This document shows positions 8,446-16,920 of a stretch of 64,000 nucleotides of DNA, piece by piece. The stretch comes from Tepidiforma sp. (GTDB taxonomy: Bacteria > Chloroflexota > Dehalococcoidia > Tepidiformales > Tepidiformaceae). The notes below the pieces were generated by a model. It was given only the letters and a program-made list of their open reading frames with translations, was not told the DNA's origin and ran no database searches. Within the stretch, counting starts at the first letter, position 1. Every line of letters starts with the position of its first letter. Where the stretch lies: contig NZ_BPIG01000002.1 in NCBI RefSeq assembly GCF_026003995.1, forward strand, positions 496,001 to 560,000. The letters run 5' to 3'. The translations under genes were made by a program, and so were the position numbers.

Positions 8446-10556
8446 CCGTCCAGGCTCAGTCCCGCCCCGCCTCCGCCTCGCTCGGCCGCCTCCTCGGCCA
8501 GACCGACATCCTCCTCGCCGCCGGCATCATCACCATCGTCGGGATGATGATCATCCCGCTGCCGGCGCCCCTCCTCGATGTCCTCCTCACCATCAACCTC
8601 GCCGTCAGCGTCGTCATCCTCCTCGTCGCCATCTACACCGAAGAGCCGCTCAAGTTCTCCGTCTTCCCCTCCCTCCTCCTCATCACCACCCTCTACCGCC
8701 TCGCGCTCAACGTCTCCACCTCCCGCCTCATCCTCCTCCACGGCGATGCCGGCGAAGTCGTCCACTCCTTCGGCAGCTTCGTCGTCGGCGGCAACCTCGT
8801 CGTCGGCCTCGTCGTCTTCCTCATCCTCGTCGTCATCCAGTTCGTCGTCATCACCAACGGTGCCGGCCGCGTCGCCGAAGTCGCCGCCCGCTTCACCCTC
8901 GATGCCATGCCCGGCAAGCAGATGGCGATCGACGCCGACCTCAACGCCGGCCTCATCAACGAAGCCGAGGCCCGCGAGCGCCGCAAAGCCATCGGGCAGG
9001 AAGCCGACTTCTACGGCGCGATGGACGGCGCTTCCAAGTTCGTAAAGGGCGATGCCATCGCCGGCATCGTCATCATCCTCGTCAACATCATCGGCGGCCT
9101 CTCCATCGGCATCCTCCAGCAAGGCGTCGGCCCCGCCGAAGCCCTCAACCTCTACGCGAAGCTCACCGTCGGCGACGGCCTCGTCTCCCAGCTCCCCGCC
9201 CTCCTCATCTCCACCGCCACCGGCATCATCGTCACCCGCGCCGCCGGCGAGACGAACCTCGGCTCCCAGGTCTTCTCCCAGATCACCATGCAGTCGCGGC
9301 CGATGTACGTCGCTGCTGCCATGCTCGCCCTCTTCGCCGCCCTCCCCGGCCTCCCGCGCCTCCCCTTCCTCCTCGTTGCCGCCACCGTCGGCGCCGGCGG
9401 CTACCTCATCGACCGCTCGAAGCGCCAGGCCGAACTCGCCGCCATCGCTGCCCGCCCCGAACCCGTTCCCGAGCCCGAGCAGCTCGGCCCGCAGCAGGTC
9501 ATCCAGATGATGACCGTCGACCCCCTCGAAATCGAAGTCGGCTACGGCCTCATCCCCATCGTCGACGAACAGGCTGGCGGCACCCTCCTCCGCCGCATCA
9601 CCCAGATCCGCCGCCAGCTCGCCCTCGAACTCGGCATCGTCCTCCCCACCGTCCGCGTCCGCGACAACCTCGGCCTCGCCCCCAACGCCTACGTCGTCAA
9701 GCTCCGCGGCGTCGAAATCGCCCGCGGCACCCTCCAGCCCGGCCACTACCTGGCCATGGACCCCGGCACCGCGGAGGGCGACATCCCCGGCATCGAAACC
9801 GTCGAGCCCGCCTTCGGCCTCCCTGCCCGCTGGATCACCCCCGCCTACCGCGAACGCGCCGAGCTCCTCGGCTACACCGTGGTGGACGCCGAATCCGTCC
9901 TCGCGACCCACCTCACCGAGCTCGTCCGCCGCTTCGCCCCGGACCTCCTCTCCCGCCAGGACACCCAGGACCTCCTCGAAAACCTCCGCAAGGAGTACCC
10001 CGCCCTCGTCGACGACCTCATCCCCTCCACCCTCACCGTCGGCGAAGTCCAGGAAGTCCTCCAGAACCTCCTCGCCGAGCGCGTCTCCATCCGCGACCTC
10101 GTCACCATCTGCGAAACCCTCGCCACCCAGGCCCGCCTCACCCGCGATATCGACCTCCTCACCGAATACGCCCGCGCTGCGCTCGCCCGCCAGATCAGCC
10201 GCCAGTATGCCGACGAAACCGGCACCATCCGCGTCATCACCGTCGGCCCCCGCACCGAAGAGGAGATCGCCGCCAGCATCCAGCAGACCGACCGCGGCAG
10301 CCAGGTCGCCATGGCCCCCTGGCAGGTCCAGCGCCTCGTCGGCGTCGTCGCCGCCGAAGTCGAGCGCGTCGCCGCCTCCGGCCGCGACCCGGTCATCCTC
10401 TGCTCCTCCCGCATCCGGCTCGCCCTCCGCCGCCTCCTCGAGCGCCGCCTCCCGAACGTCGTCGTCCTCTCCTTCGCCGAGATCACTCCCCAAACCCACG
10501 TCGAAGCCATCGGCAACATCGAGGTGAACGTTGGAAACGAAGCGCTTCATCGGTAA
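8442..10556 (+). CDS. flhA: Flagellar export gate protein FlhA
   Basis: FlhA forms the nonameric export ring that handles ions and docks substrates. The first 320 residues carry about eight membrane segments and the FHIPEP signature region (KFSVFPSLLLITTLYRLALN, GDAGEVVHSFGSFVVGGN, DAMPGKQMAIDADLNAGLI). The remainder is the cytoplasmic FlhAC domain. The start is GTG 8442, overlapping the flhB stop; an upstream ATG in the same frame at 8382 would lie inside flhB and is rejected. This gives 704 residues, the usual size. The stop lies inside the start of flhF (26-base overlap). Confidence 0.95.
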   Translation: MTVQAQSRPASASLGRLLGQTDILLAAGIITIVGMMIIPLPAPLLDVLLTINLAVSVVILLVAIYTEEPLKFSVFPSLLLITTLYRLALNVSTSRLILLHGDAGEVVHSFGSFVVGGNLVVGLVVFLILVVIQFVVITNGAGRVAEVAARFTLDAMPGKQMAIDADLNAGLINEAEARERRKAIGQEADFYGAMDGASKFVKGDAIAGIVIILVNIIGGLSIGILQQGVGPAEALNLYAKLTVGDGLVSQLPALLISTATGIIVTRAAGETNLGSQVFSQITMQSRPMYVAAAMLALFAALPGLPRLPFLLVAATVGAGGYLIDRSKRQAELAAIAARPEPVPEPEQLGPQQVIQMMTVDPLEIEVGYGLIPIVDEQAGGTLLRRITQIRRQLALELGIVLPTVRVRDNLGLAPNAYVVKLRGVEIARGTLQPGHYLAMDPGTAEGDIPGIETVEPAFGLPARWITPAYRERAELLGYTVVDAESVLATHLTELVRRFAPDLLSRQDTQDLLENLRKEYPALVDDLIPSTLTVGEVQEVLQNLLAERVSIRDLVTICETLATQARLTRDIDLLTEYARAALARQISRQYADETGTIRVITVGPRTEEEIAASIQQTDRGSQVAMAPWQVQRLVGVVAAEVERVAASGRDPVILCSSRIRLALRRLLERRLPNVVVLSFAEITPQTHVEAIGNIEVNVGNEALHR

Positions 10557-11605
10557 CGACACCACGCGCCTCTTCGCCCGCATCCGCCGCGAACTCGGGC
10601 CCGATGCCGTCATCCTCTCCACCCGCTCCCTCCACCGCGACGGCGCCCCGCCGCTCGTCGAAATCATCGCCGCGCCCGCCGCCGAACCCGCCGAAGCCCT
10701 CCCGCTCCACCTTCAGCAGGCCGTCCTCGAAGAAGCCCTCCGCCGCGTCGAAACCGCTCCCGGCATCACCGTCGCCGACCTCGAAGAGCTCGCCGCCGCC
10801 GAGGAGCCGGCCCCCGCGCCCGTCCTCGAGCCGCGCTTCCGCCCTGCCGCACCCGGCCCCCTCCCCGGCCCGGAGGATGCCATCCTCGACGCCTTCGCCA
10901 GCCTCGGCTGGGACCCCCGCCGCCGCGCGCGCCGTCCTCGATGCCGCACCCGGGGCGCGCACGCCCGCCGCCGCCCTCGAGCGCTGGCTCGAAGCCTCAC
11001 CCGCCTCCTACCCCCCGGATGGCCAGACGGCCATCGTCACCATCCAGGGCGCCGAGGGCTCCGGCCGCACCACCGCCCTCCTCAAGATGGCGCTCGACTG
11101 CGCCGATGCCGGCCGGTCCGCCATCCTCGTCGCTGCCGATACGGTCCGCGCCGGCGCCCGCGACGCCATCCGCGCCTGCGCCGATGCCCTCGGCCTCCCC
11201 TTCGCCGAGGCGTTCACGCCCGGCGAACTCGTCCGCGCCGCCGCCCGCGCCCCCCGCGGCGCCTGCCTCTTCGTCGATACCCCCGCCGGCGCCTGGGCGC
11301 CGCCGCCGATCCCCGGCGCCGCCCACTTCGCCTACCTCGCCATCCCCGCGCACTGGCAGGCGGCCGCCGCCCGCGCCGCCTTCCTGGATGTCCCCTTCGG
11401 CCGCTTCGCCGGGGCCGTCCTCACCGGGGCCGACCTGGCCCCCACCCTCGCGGCCGGCCTCGAACTCCTCGCCGAGACCGGCCTCGGCCTCGCCTTCCTC
11501 TCCGCCGGCCGCGATATCGCAGCCGGCATCACCGTCGCCGACCCGCCGGCCATCGCCGCCGCCCTCTTCCCGGCCCCGGCGCCCCGCCTCGCAGCCACCG
11601 CCTGA
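10531..11605 (+). CDS. flhF: FlhF-like SRP-type protein with a degenerate GTPase site; frame broken
   Basis: The N-terminus METKRFIGNDTTRLFARIRR plus LGPDAVILSTRSL is typical of FlhF, the SRP-like GTPase that places or assembles flagella. TTG 10531 is the likely start, with GAGG seven bases before it and inside the end of flhA. The frame fails in a run of five C (10914-10918); removing one gives a single protein of 357 residues. In the G domain, Walker A reads GAEGSGRTT (lysine replaced by arginine), DTVRAGARDA matches the second motif, and VDTPAG the third. The TKxD motif is missing (VLTGADLA). GTP hydrolysis is therefore doubtful. No flhG follows. Confidence 0.8.
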
Positions 11606-11859
11606 ACCCGCCTCGGCGCCTCCCGCCGCCGCGATCAGGGCAATCCCCGGCCCCCGGCAGGGAGCCCGCCGATGGGTGCCCCGTTCCCTCCCCGCAACCA
11701 TAGAACCATCCCGCCCGCAGCTCCCCTGTCACCGCCCCGCCACCCGGGGCCGGGCGCCGCGGGCCTACCTTCGAAGCAGGAGCAGCCCCGTGTCCGCCGC
11801 CGTTCCCGCCTTCACGCGCGCATCAGGGCTCTCCATGACCCCATCACGGGAGATGTCGA
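11606..11859 (+). promoter_or_regulatory. Gap between flhF and the PilZ gene
   Basis: This 254-bp gap includes ATCAGGG (11634-11640), a CCCGGGGCCGGGCGCC-like GC-rich stretch, and a TACCTT box (11766-11771) followed by AGGAG. A 31-codon reading frame starts at GTG 11790 and ends at TAA 11885, overlapping the PilZ start; I see no family match and do not call it a gene. A promoter for the PilZ-fliA segment is plausible. Confidence 0.3.
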
Positions 11860-12549
11860 ATGGGCGCCCCAGCCCCGCGGCCTAACAATCCTTTCATGGC
11901 CCAGGGACTCCTCCCCGGCACCGCCCTCCGCATCGAAGTCTCCACCCGCGAGGGCACCGAGTCCTACGCCACCCGCATCGAAGACGTCGATGCCGAGCGG
12001 GTCGCCATCCTCGTCCCCATGCGCGGCCTCAAGCCCCGGCCCCTCGCCGCCGGCACCCTCGTCCGCTCCGTCTACATCTACCGCCAGAAGCGCTGGCGCT
12101 TCGTCACCGAAGTCATCGGCCACAGCCCCGACGGCGCCATCGAATACCTCCGCCTCCCGCCGTTCATCGACTGCCACGAGCGCCGCCGCAACTACCGCCT
12201 CCAGGTCGCCATCAAACCCTCCCGCATCTACCGCCTCGTCGTCGACGGCGAAGAGACGGCCGAGCAGGAGTTCGAGGGCACCATCGTCGACCTCTCGGAA
12301 AGCGGCTGCTGCATCGCCTCCAAAGCCTTCGCCCTCCCCGGCGAGCGCCTCGGCCTCGAAGCCACCCTGCCGGAGGCCGGCGACATCGCCGTCCGCGCCC
12401 GCGTCGTCTCGGTCCGCGAACCCGAGGCCGGCTACCGCATGCGCCGCATCCACTGCGAATTCCTCGAGATGCCCCGCGCCCAGCGCGACCTCATCGCCCG
12501 CTACCTCATGCGCCGCCAGATCGAAATGCGCCGGAGGGGCCAGCTGTGA
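11860..12549 (+). CDS. PilZ-domain flagellar brake protein (YcgR-like)
   Basis: This 229-residue protein has a YcgR-type N-terminal domain and a C-terminal PilZ domain. The cyclic-di-GMP binding motifs are both present: RxxxR in RRNYRLQV (about residues 108-113) and DLSESG (144-149). YcgR proteins bind cyclic di-GMP and slow the motor at the stator or switch. Its place between flhF and fliA fits this role. ATG 11860 has GGGAG eight bases upstream; ATG 11896 is an alternative. The stop overlaps the GTG of the next gene (GTGA). Confidence 0.88.
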   Translation: MGAPAPRPNNPFMAQGLLPGTALRIEVSTREGTESYATRIEDVDAERVAILVPMRGLKPRPLAAGTLVRSVYIYRQKRWRFVTEVIGHSPDGAIEYLRLPPFIDCHERRRNYRLQVAIKPSRIYRLVVDGEETAEQEFEGTIVDLSESGCCIASKAFALPGERLGLEATLPEAGDIAVRARVVSVREPEAGYRMRRIHCEFLEMPRAQRDLIARYLMRRQIEMRRRGQL

Positions 12550-12803
12550 ACGCGCTCCCGCCCTACACCATCGCCCGCTACGGCGTCTACGCCGCCCTCG
12601 CCATGGCCGTCGCCGCCGCCTGGCTCGGCACCCGCGCCGGCTACCCCTTCGACCAGGCCCTCATGCGGGCCATCTTCACCTTCGTCCTCGTCACCACCGT
12701 CGCTTTCGGGGCCGAGGCGATCGTCCTCACCAGCCCGCCCCGGCCCGCCCCGCCGCCGCCCGCCGACCACCAGTCAGACGACACCGACCAGCCCGACGAG
12801 TAA
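12546..12803 (+). CDS. Small two-span membrane protein of the flagellar operon
   Basis: I do not recognise this 85-residue protein. It has two membrane segments at about residues 11-28 (YGVYAALAMAVAAAWLG) and 38-60 (ALMRAIFTFVLVTTVAFGAEAI), and a proline-rich, then acidic, cytoplasmic or external tail ending DDTDQPDE. GTG 12546 overlaps the stop of the PilZ gene, and fliA follows 19 bases later, so it is co-transcribed with flagellar regulators. It could assist PilZ signalling or stator function; that is only context. Confidence 0.65.
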   Translation: MNALPPYTIARYGVYAALAMAVAAAWLGTRAGYPFDQALMRAIFTFVLVTTVAFGAEAIVLTSPPRPAPPPPADHQSDDTDQPDE

Positions 12804-12822
12804 TCCCTGAGGAGCCGCACCC

Positions 12823-13566
12823 ATGGCCACCGCACGCGCCGCCAGCGCCCCCCTCTTCGAAGACCGCGAAGCCGCCATCCGCCAGTACGCGCCCCTCGTC
12901 AAATACGTCGTCGGCCGCCTCGCCATCGGCCTCCCCGCCATCCTCGATTACGAAGACATCCTCTCCTACGGCACCATCGGCCTCATCGAAGCCCTCGACC
13001 GCTTCGACGGCTCCAAGGGCGTCAAGTTCGAAACTTACGCCATCTCCCGCATCCGCGGCGCCATCATCGACGCCCTCCGCTCGCTCGACCGCCTGCCCCG
13101 CTCCGTCCGCCAGAAGGCCCGCCGTCTCGAGCAGATCCACGTCGAATTCGAACGCGAGCACGGCCGCGAGCCCACCGACGAAGAGGCCGCGCAGCTCATG
13201 GGCCTCACCCCCGAGCAGTACAACCAGGCCCTCATCGATGCCAGCTGGGTCACCGTCTCCCTCGATGGCCTCCTCGACCGCGACAACAACGAGGACGGCA
13301 CCGCTCCCACCGAACTCCCCGCCGACCCCAACGAAGAAGACTTCACCGAGCGCCTCGAAAAACGCCAGCTCCTCGAAGCCCTCACCGCCGCTATCAAGAC
13401 CCTCCCCGAACGCGAGTGGCTGATCATCAGCCTCTACTACCGCGACGAAATGACCATGAAAGAGATCGCCCAGGTCCTCGAAATCTCCGAATCCCGCGTC
13501 TGCCAGCTCCACGGCCGCGCCCTCGGCCGCCTCCGCGCCCGCCTCGCCCGCGAGCGCAACCCCTGA
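12823..13566 (+). CDS. fliA: RNA polymerase sigma factor FliA (sigma-28)
   Basis: FliA directs transcription of late flagellar genes. The 247-residue protein shows region 2 (LVKYVVGRLAIGLPAILDYE, GTIGLIEALDRFD, KFETYAISRIRGAIIDALR), region 3 and region 4 (LPEREWLIISLYYRDEMTMK, then EIAQVLEISESRVCQLHGRA). This is the usual FliA/WhiG arrangement and length. Its inhibitor, FlgM, is encoded 2.5 kb downstream in the same operon. A GAGGAG precedes the ATG. Confidence 0.95.
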   Translation: MATARAASAPLFEDREAAIRQYAPLVKYVVGRLAIGLPAILDYEDILSYGTIGLIEALDRFDGSKGVKFETYAISRIRGAIIDALRSLDRLPRSVRQKARRLEQIHVEFEREHGREPTDEEAAQLMGLTPEQYNQALIDASWVTVSLDGLLDRDNNEDGTAPTELPADPNEEDFTERLEKRQLLEALTAAIKTLPEREWLIISLYYRDEMTMKEIAQVLEISESRVCQLHGRALGRLRARLARERNP

Positions 13567-13586
13567 CTGCACCCCGGAGGCCCGCC

Positions 13587-13913
13587 ATGACCGACGTCAT
13601 CGCCCTGCTCGCCATCTCCCAGCTCGTCACCCTCGGCGCGCTCTTCTACCTCTACATCCAGGTCCAGCAGCTGCGCGCCGGCACCCGGCCCGTCCGCCGC
13701 CGCGAACCCGCCGACGAAGCCCCGGCGCCCGGCATCCCTGTCCGCGGGGCCGCCGCCCGCCGCGCGGCCAGCACCGCCTACGCGGCTGCCCCGCGCGTCC
13801 CCGCCGACGCCCTCCGCCAGGGCCGCGTCGATGTCGCCGAGCTCGCCCGCCGCATGCACCGCAGCGAAGAGGAGGTCCGCCTCCTGCTCCGCCGCCAGGG
13901 GATCGCCTCATGA
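13587..13913 (+). CDS. Membrane-anchored protein of unknown function in the flagellar operon
   Basis: No family is recognised. The 108-residue protein starts with one membrane segment (residues 3-23, ALLAISQLVTLGALFYLYI), followed by a basic, alanine-rich linker. A C-terminal helix-turn-helix-like segment reads VDVAELARRMHRSEEEVRLL (about 85-104). DUF2802-like proteins next to fliA in other flagellar operons share this layout: one N-terminal span and a short helical C-terminus. The match is by layout, not by sequence. GGAGG precedes ATG 13587, and the stop overlaps the next start (ATGA). Confidence 0.6.
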   Translation: MTDVIALLAISQLVTLGALFYLYIQVQQLRAGTRPVRRREPADEAPAPGIPVRGAAARRAASTAYAAAPRVPADALRQGRVDVAELARRMHRSEEEVRLLLRRQGIAS

Positions 13914-14539
13914 CCGGGGCCCGCGCCGCGTGCGCCAGCGTGCTCCTTGCCGGCATCGCGCTCGCCGCGGCCTTCCTCGCCGGCCAGCCCGCCCGCGCCA
14001 ACGGCGTTCCCCAGCTCGTCAAGCTCACCTATCTCGAAGGCATCTCCAACTTCGGCCCCCGCGATGCCGAAGGCGTCCTCGAATTCTCCTTCTCCGAAGC
14101 CTACGCCCGCGTCGATGTGAAGCACCTGCCGCCCGTCGCCGGCTACGTCTACGAAGGCTGGCTCACCGGCGGCGCAGCGGCCCCGTTCCGCGTCGGCACC
14201 ATCCCCACCGGCCCCGACGGCATCGGCGTCCTCGATACCCGCCTCCAGGGCCTCACCTCCTACGACTACCGCATCTTCGTCGTCGCCGCCCGGCCAGCCT
14301 CCGCCCCCGAGAACCAGCTCCCGGCCACCATCTCCATCGCCGGCCGCTTCGAAGTCATCGCCGACGACGGCAGCAGCCCCCGCGGCGACGTCCGCCCGGG
14401 CACCCTCCCCGACACCGGCGAACGCCCGGCCGAATCCCTGGCCGCCCGCATCGCCCGCACGGCCTTCACCATGCTCGCCGTCGGCGGCCTCGCCTTCGTC
14501 GCGCTCCGCTTCACCTTCGCCCGGAGGAACTCCGCATGA
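13910..14539 (+). CDS. Secreted anti-sigma-K-like domain protein with an LPDTG sorting signal
   Basis: The 209-residue protein has a signal peptide (residues 1-30, VLLAGIALAAAFLAGQPARA), then a beta-rich domain reminiscent of the extracellular RskA C-terminal domain (YVYEGWLTGG, YDYRIFVVA). Near the end it has LPDTG at about residues 165-169, a hydrophobic span (TMLAVGGLAFVALRF) and the basic tail ARRNSA. This matches a sortase cell-wall sorting signal. Its role in a flagellar operon is unknown; a wall-anchored part of the flagellar passage is one guess. It overlaps both neighbours (ATGA). Confidence 0.65.
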   Translation: MTGARAACASVLLAGIALAAAFLAGQPARANGVPQLVKLTYLEGISNFGPRDAEGVLEFSFSEAYARVDVKHLPPVAGYVYEGWLTGGAAAPFRVGTIPTGPDGIGVLDTRLQGLTSYDYRIFVVAARPASAPENQLPATISIAGRFEVIADDGSSPRGDVRPGTLPDTGERPAESLAARIARTAFTMLAVGGLAFVALRFTFARRNSA

Positions 14540-15323
14540 TCAAGGGCCTCTACTCCGCCTTCACCGGCATGGAAGCCGCCTGGCGCTACCAGGACGTCCT
14601 CGCCAACAACATCGCCAACGCCAACACCGTCGGCTTCAAGCGCGAAATCGCCTCCCTCAGCCCCCTGCCGGAAGTCCTCCTCTCCCAGCAGGCGCCCGTC
14701 CCCGCGCCGCTCACCGCGCGCATCCAGGCCGTCGTCGGCCAGATCGGCACCGGCAAGTTCGTCGCCGAATTCGTCACCGACTTCCAGCAGGGCATGCTCC
14801 GGCAGACCGGCCTCGAACTCGACCTCGCCCTCTCCGCCGGCTTCTTCACCATCCGCGACGCCCAGGGCAACGTCTTCTACACCCGCGACGGCCGCTTCCA
14901 GCGCGACGCCGCCGGCAACCTCGTCACCCTCCGCGGGGCATTTCGTCCTCGGCGAAGACGGCCAGCCCATCACCCTCCCCCTCGACCCGGTCACCGTCAC
15001 CCCCCGACGGCGCCATCCAGGACGCCGCCGGCAACGAGATCGCCGCCCTCCGCATCCGCGATTTCGCCCCGCTCCAGCTCGAACGCGCCGGCGAAGCCTA
15101 CTTCCGGGCCCTGCCCGATGACCTCGGCCAGCCGTTCGAAGGCGAGCCGCCCGTCGGCGGGCCCGGCCTCCGCCAGGGCTTCCTCGAATCCTCCAACGCC
15201 AACCTCGTCGAAGAGCTCACCTCGCTCCTCGCCGTCCAGCGCGTCTACCAGGCCAGCCAGGCCGTCCTCGCCCGCCTCGATACCACCCTCGATCAGGCCG
15301 CCGGCGAACTCGGCCGCCTCTAG
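14536..15323 (+). CDS. flgF: Flagellar rod protein FlgF (FlgF/FlgG family), frame broken twice
   Basis: The start MIKGLYSAFTGMEAAWRYQD and DVLANNIANANTVGFKRE is the hallmark of axial rod/hook proteins. Two one-base insertions break the frame: one in the G run 14935-14938 and one in the C run 15000-15005. After removal the protein reads LRGHFVLGEDGQPITL and VTPDGAIQDAAGNEIAALRI, and ends LLAVQRVYQASQAVL at TAG 15321-15323 (261 residues). The C-terminus is closer to FlgF than to FlgG. Both insertions look like sequencing errors because the repaired protein is complete. Confidence 0.8.
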
Positions 15324-15344
15324 CCCACCCGGAGGTCCCGCCCC

Positions 15345-16100
15345 GTGCCCACCATCCTCGGCGCCGCCGCCAGCGGCCTCATCCACAACCAGAACGTCCT
15401 CGATACCGTCGCCCACAACCTCGCCAACGCCAACACCAGCGGCTTCAAGGCCTTCCGCGCGCTCCACCAGGGCCTCCCCGACCCCGACCCGGCGCCCGAG
15501 ACCTCCCGGCTCGGCGTCGCGACCACCACGCGCGACCTCCTCCTCCAGCCCGGCGCGCTCCTCGCGAGCGACTCGCCGCTCCACGCCGCCCTCGAAGACG
15601 GCGCCTTCTTCATCGTCCGGGGCGGCGGCGGCGAAGCCCTCTTCACCCGCTACGGCGGCTTCCTCCTCGACGGCGAAGGGACCCTCGTGGACTACGCCGG
15701 CCGTATCGTCCCCGACATCAACGGCGACCCCATCCGCCTGCCGGAAGGCTTCACCGCCCCCTTCCTCGACCCCAACGGCTTCCTCATCGCCGCCGATGAG
15801 AACGGCGAGCCCCAGCAGATCGCCCGCCTCCCGCTCGCCCGGTTCGCCAATCCCGCGGGCCTCGAACTCCTCGGCGGCGGCCTCTACCGCCCGACCCTCA
15901 ACAGCGGCGAACCCGAGTACGGCACCCCCGGCGATCAGGGATTCGCCCCATTGCGGCCCGGCACCCTCGAAAGCTCCAATGTCGATGTGGCCCAGGAGTT
16001 CGTCAGCATGATCGTCGCCCAGCGCGCCTACAGCGCCTGCGCAAAGACGTTCGCCGTCGGCGACGCCATGCTCGAGCTCGCCACCCGCATCACCCGCTAG
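15345..16100 (+). CDS. flgG: Flagellar distal rod protein FlgG
   Basis: FlgG builds the distal rod. The 251-residue protein starts TILGAAASGLIHNQNVLDTV and AHNLANANTSGFKAF, contains a FlgG-type middle, and ends with the strongly FlgG-like ESSNVDVAQEFVSMIVAQRA plus a terminal coil. The start is GTG 15345 with GGAGG nine bases upstream. FlgF and FlgG here are paralogues, and the assignment between the two rests on their C-termini. Confidence 0.85.
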   Translation: MPTILGAAASGLIHNQNVLDTVAHNLANANTSGFKAFRALHQGLPDPDPAPETSRLGVATTTRDLLLQPGALLASDSPLHAALEDGAFFIVRGGGGEALFTRYGGFLLDGEGTLVDYAGRIVPDINGDPIRLPEGFTAPFLDPNGFLIAADENGEPQQIARLPLARFANPAGLELLGGGLYRPTLNSGEPEYGTPGDQGFAPLRPGTLESSNVDVAQEFVSMIVAQRAYSACAKTFAVGDAMLELATRITR

Positions 16101-16120
16101 CACCCGCCAGGAGGCATCCC

Positions 16121-16438
16121 ATGGCACGCATCGACGGACTCAACCTCGGCGGCGCACACCTCAACCCGACGGGCGGCCCCAACGGCGCCGGCCAGGCCGG
16201 CAGCGCCGCCTCGGGCGGCCAGGCGGCGGGAGCCCGCGGCAGCCACGACGTCCTCAGCCTCTCCCCCCGCGTCCGCGTCATCGCCGAGGCCGCCCGCGCC
16301 GTCGCCGACGCCCGCGACGTCCGCGCCGAGAAGGTCGCTGCCCTCAAGGCCGCCATCGCCAACGGCACCTACTCCTCCAACGCCCGCGAAATCGCCGCCC
16401 GCCTCCTCGCCGACGGCATCGCCGGGGACCTCGCATGA
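16121..16438 (+). CDS. flgM: Anti-sigma-28 factor FlgM
   Basis: FlgM binds FliA until the hook is finished, then leaves the cell. The 105-residue protein has a disordered Gly/Ala-rich N-terminus and the FlgM core at residues 45-100: DVLSLSPRVRVIAEAARAV, VRAEKVAALKAAIANGTY and AREIAARLLADGI. Length and pattern are typical. GGAGG precedes ATG 16121, and the stop overlaps flgN (ATGA). Confidence 0.92.
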   Translation: MARIDGLNLGGAHLNPTGGPNGAGQAGSAASGGQAAGARGSHDVLSLSPRVRVIAEAARAVADARDVRAEKVAALKAAIANGTYSSNAREIAARLLADGIAGDLA

Positions 16439-16911
16439 GTGCCGCCCTCCTGCGCGAGGCCCTCGCCATCCTGCGCGACGAAGAGCAGCTCCTCGCTGCC
16501 CTCGTGGGCCTCGCGCGCGAAGAGCAGCGCGCCCTCATCGCCGCTGATTACCCCCGCGTCGAAGCCGTCAGCCAGCAGATGCTCGAGGCCGTCCGCCGCA
16601 TCGAAGCCCGCGAAAGCGATCGTTTGAATTTGCTCAGAACCGTCGGCCTCGCCTTCCACGCCCTCGATGACCTCGCCGCGCATGCCGAGAACCTCGGTGT
16701 GGAAGGGTTCGCTGACGTCCGCGAACGCCTCGCTGCCCGGGCCCTCGAACTCCGCGAGGTCCAGGAAGCCAACGCCCGGCTCGTGCTCAACGCCATGCGC
16801 GTCCGCGACCGCTGGGCCGCCATCGTCGCCGGCCATACCTCCCCGACCTATAGCCCGACCGGCCAGGCCGCCCCGCAGGAGGGCTCCGGCTTCGTCTCGA
16901 AGACCGCCTGA
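16435..16911 (+). CDS. flgN: FlgN-type chaperone for FlgK and FlgL
   Basis: FlgN keeps FlgK and FlgL soluble for export. The 158-residue, almost wholly helical protein has the FlgN pattern REALAILRDEEQLLAALVGL at the start, RRIEARESDRLNLL in the middle and NARLVLNAMRVRDRW near the end. Sequence similarity in this family is low, but its place between flgM and flgK is diagnostic. Confidence 0.85.
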   Translation: MSAALLREALAILRDEEQLLAALVGLAREEQRALIAADYPRVEAVSQQMLEAVRRIEARESDRLNLLRTVGLAFHALDDLAAHAENLGVEGFADVRERLAARALELREVQEANARLVLNAMRVRDRWAAIVAGHTSPTYSPTGQAAPQEGSGFVSKTA

Positions 16912-16920
16912 GGTACAGCC

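Noticed and set aside
11790..11885. 31-codon frame before the PilZ gene
   Set aside because: It has an AGGAG site but no recognisable pattern, and it overlaps the PilZ start in another frame.
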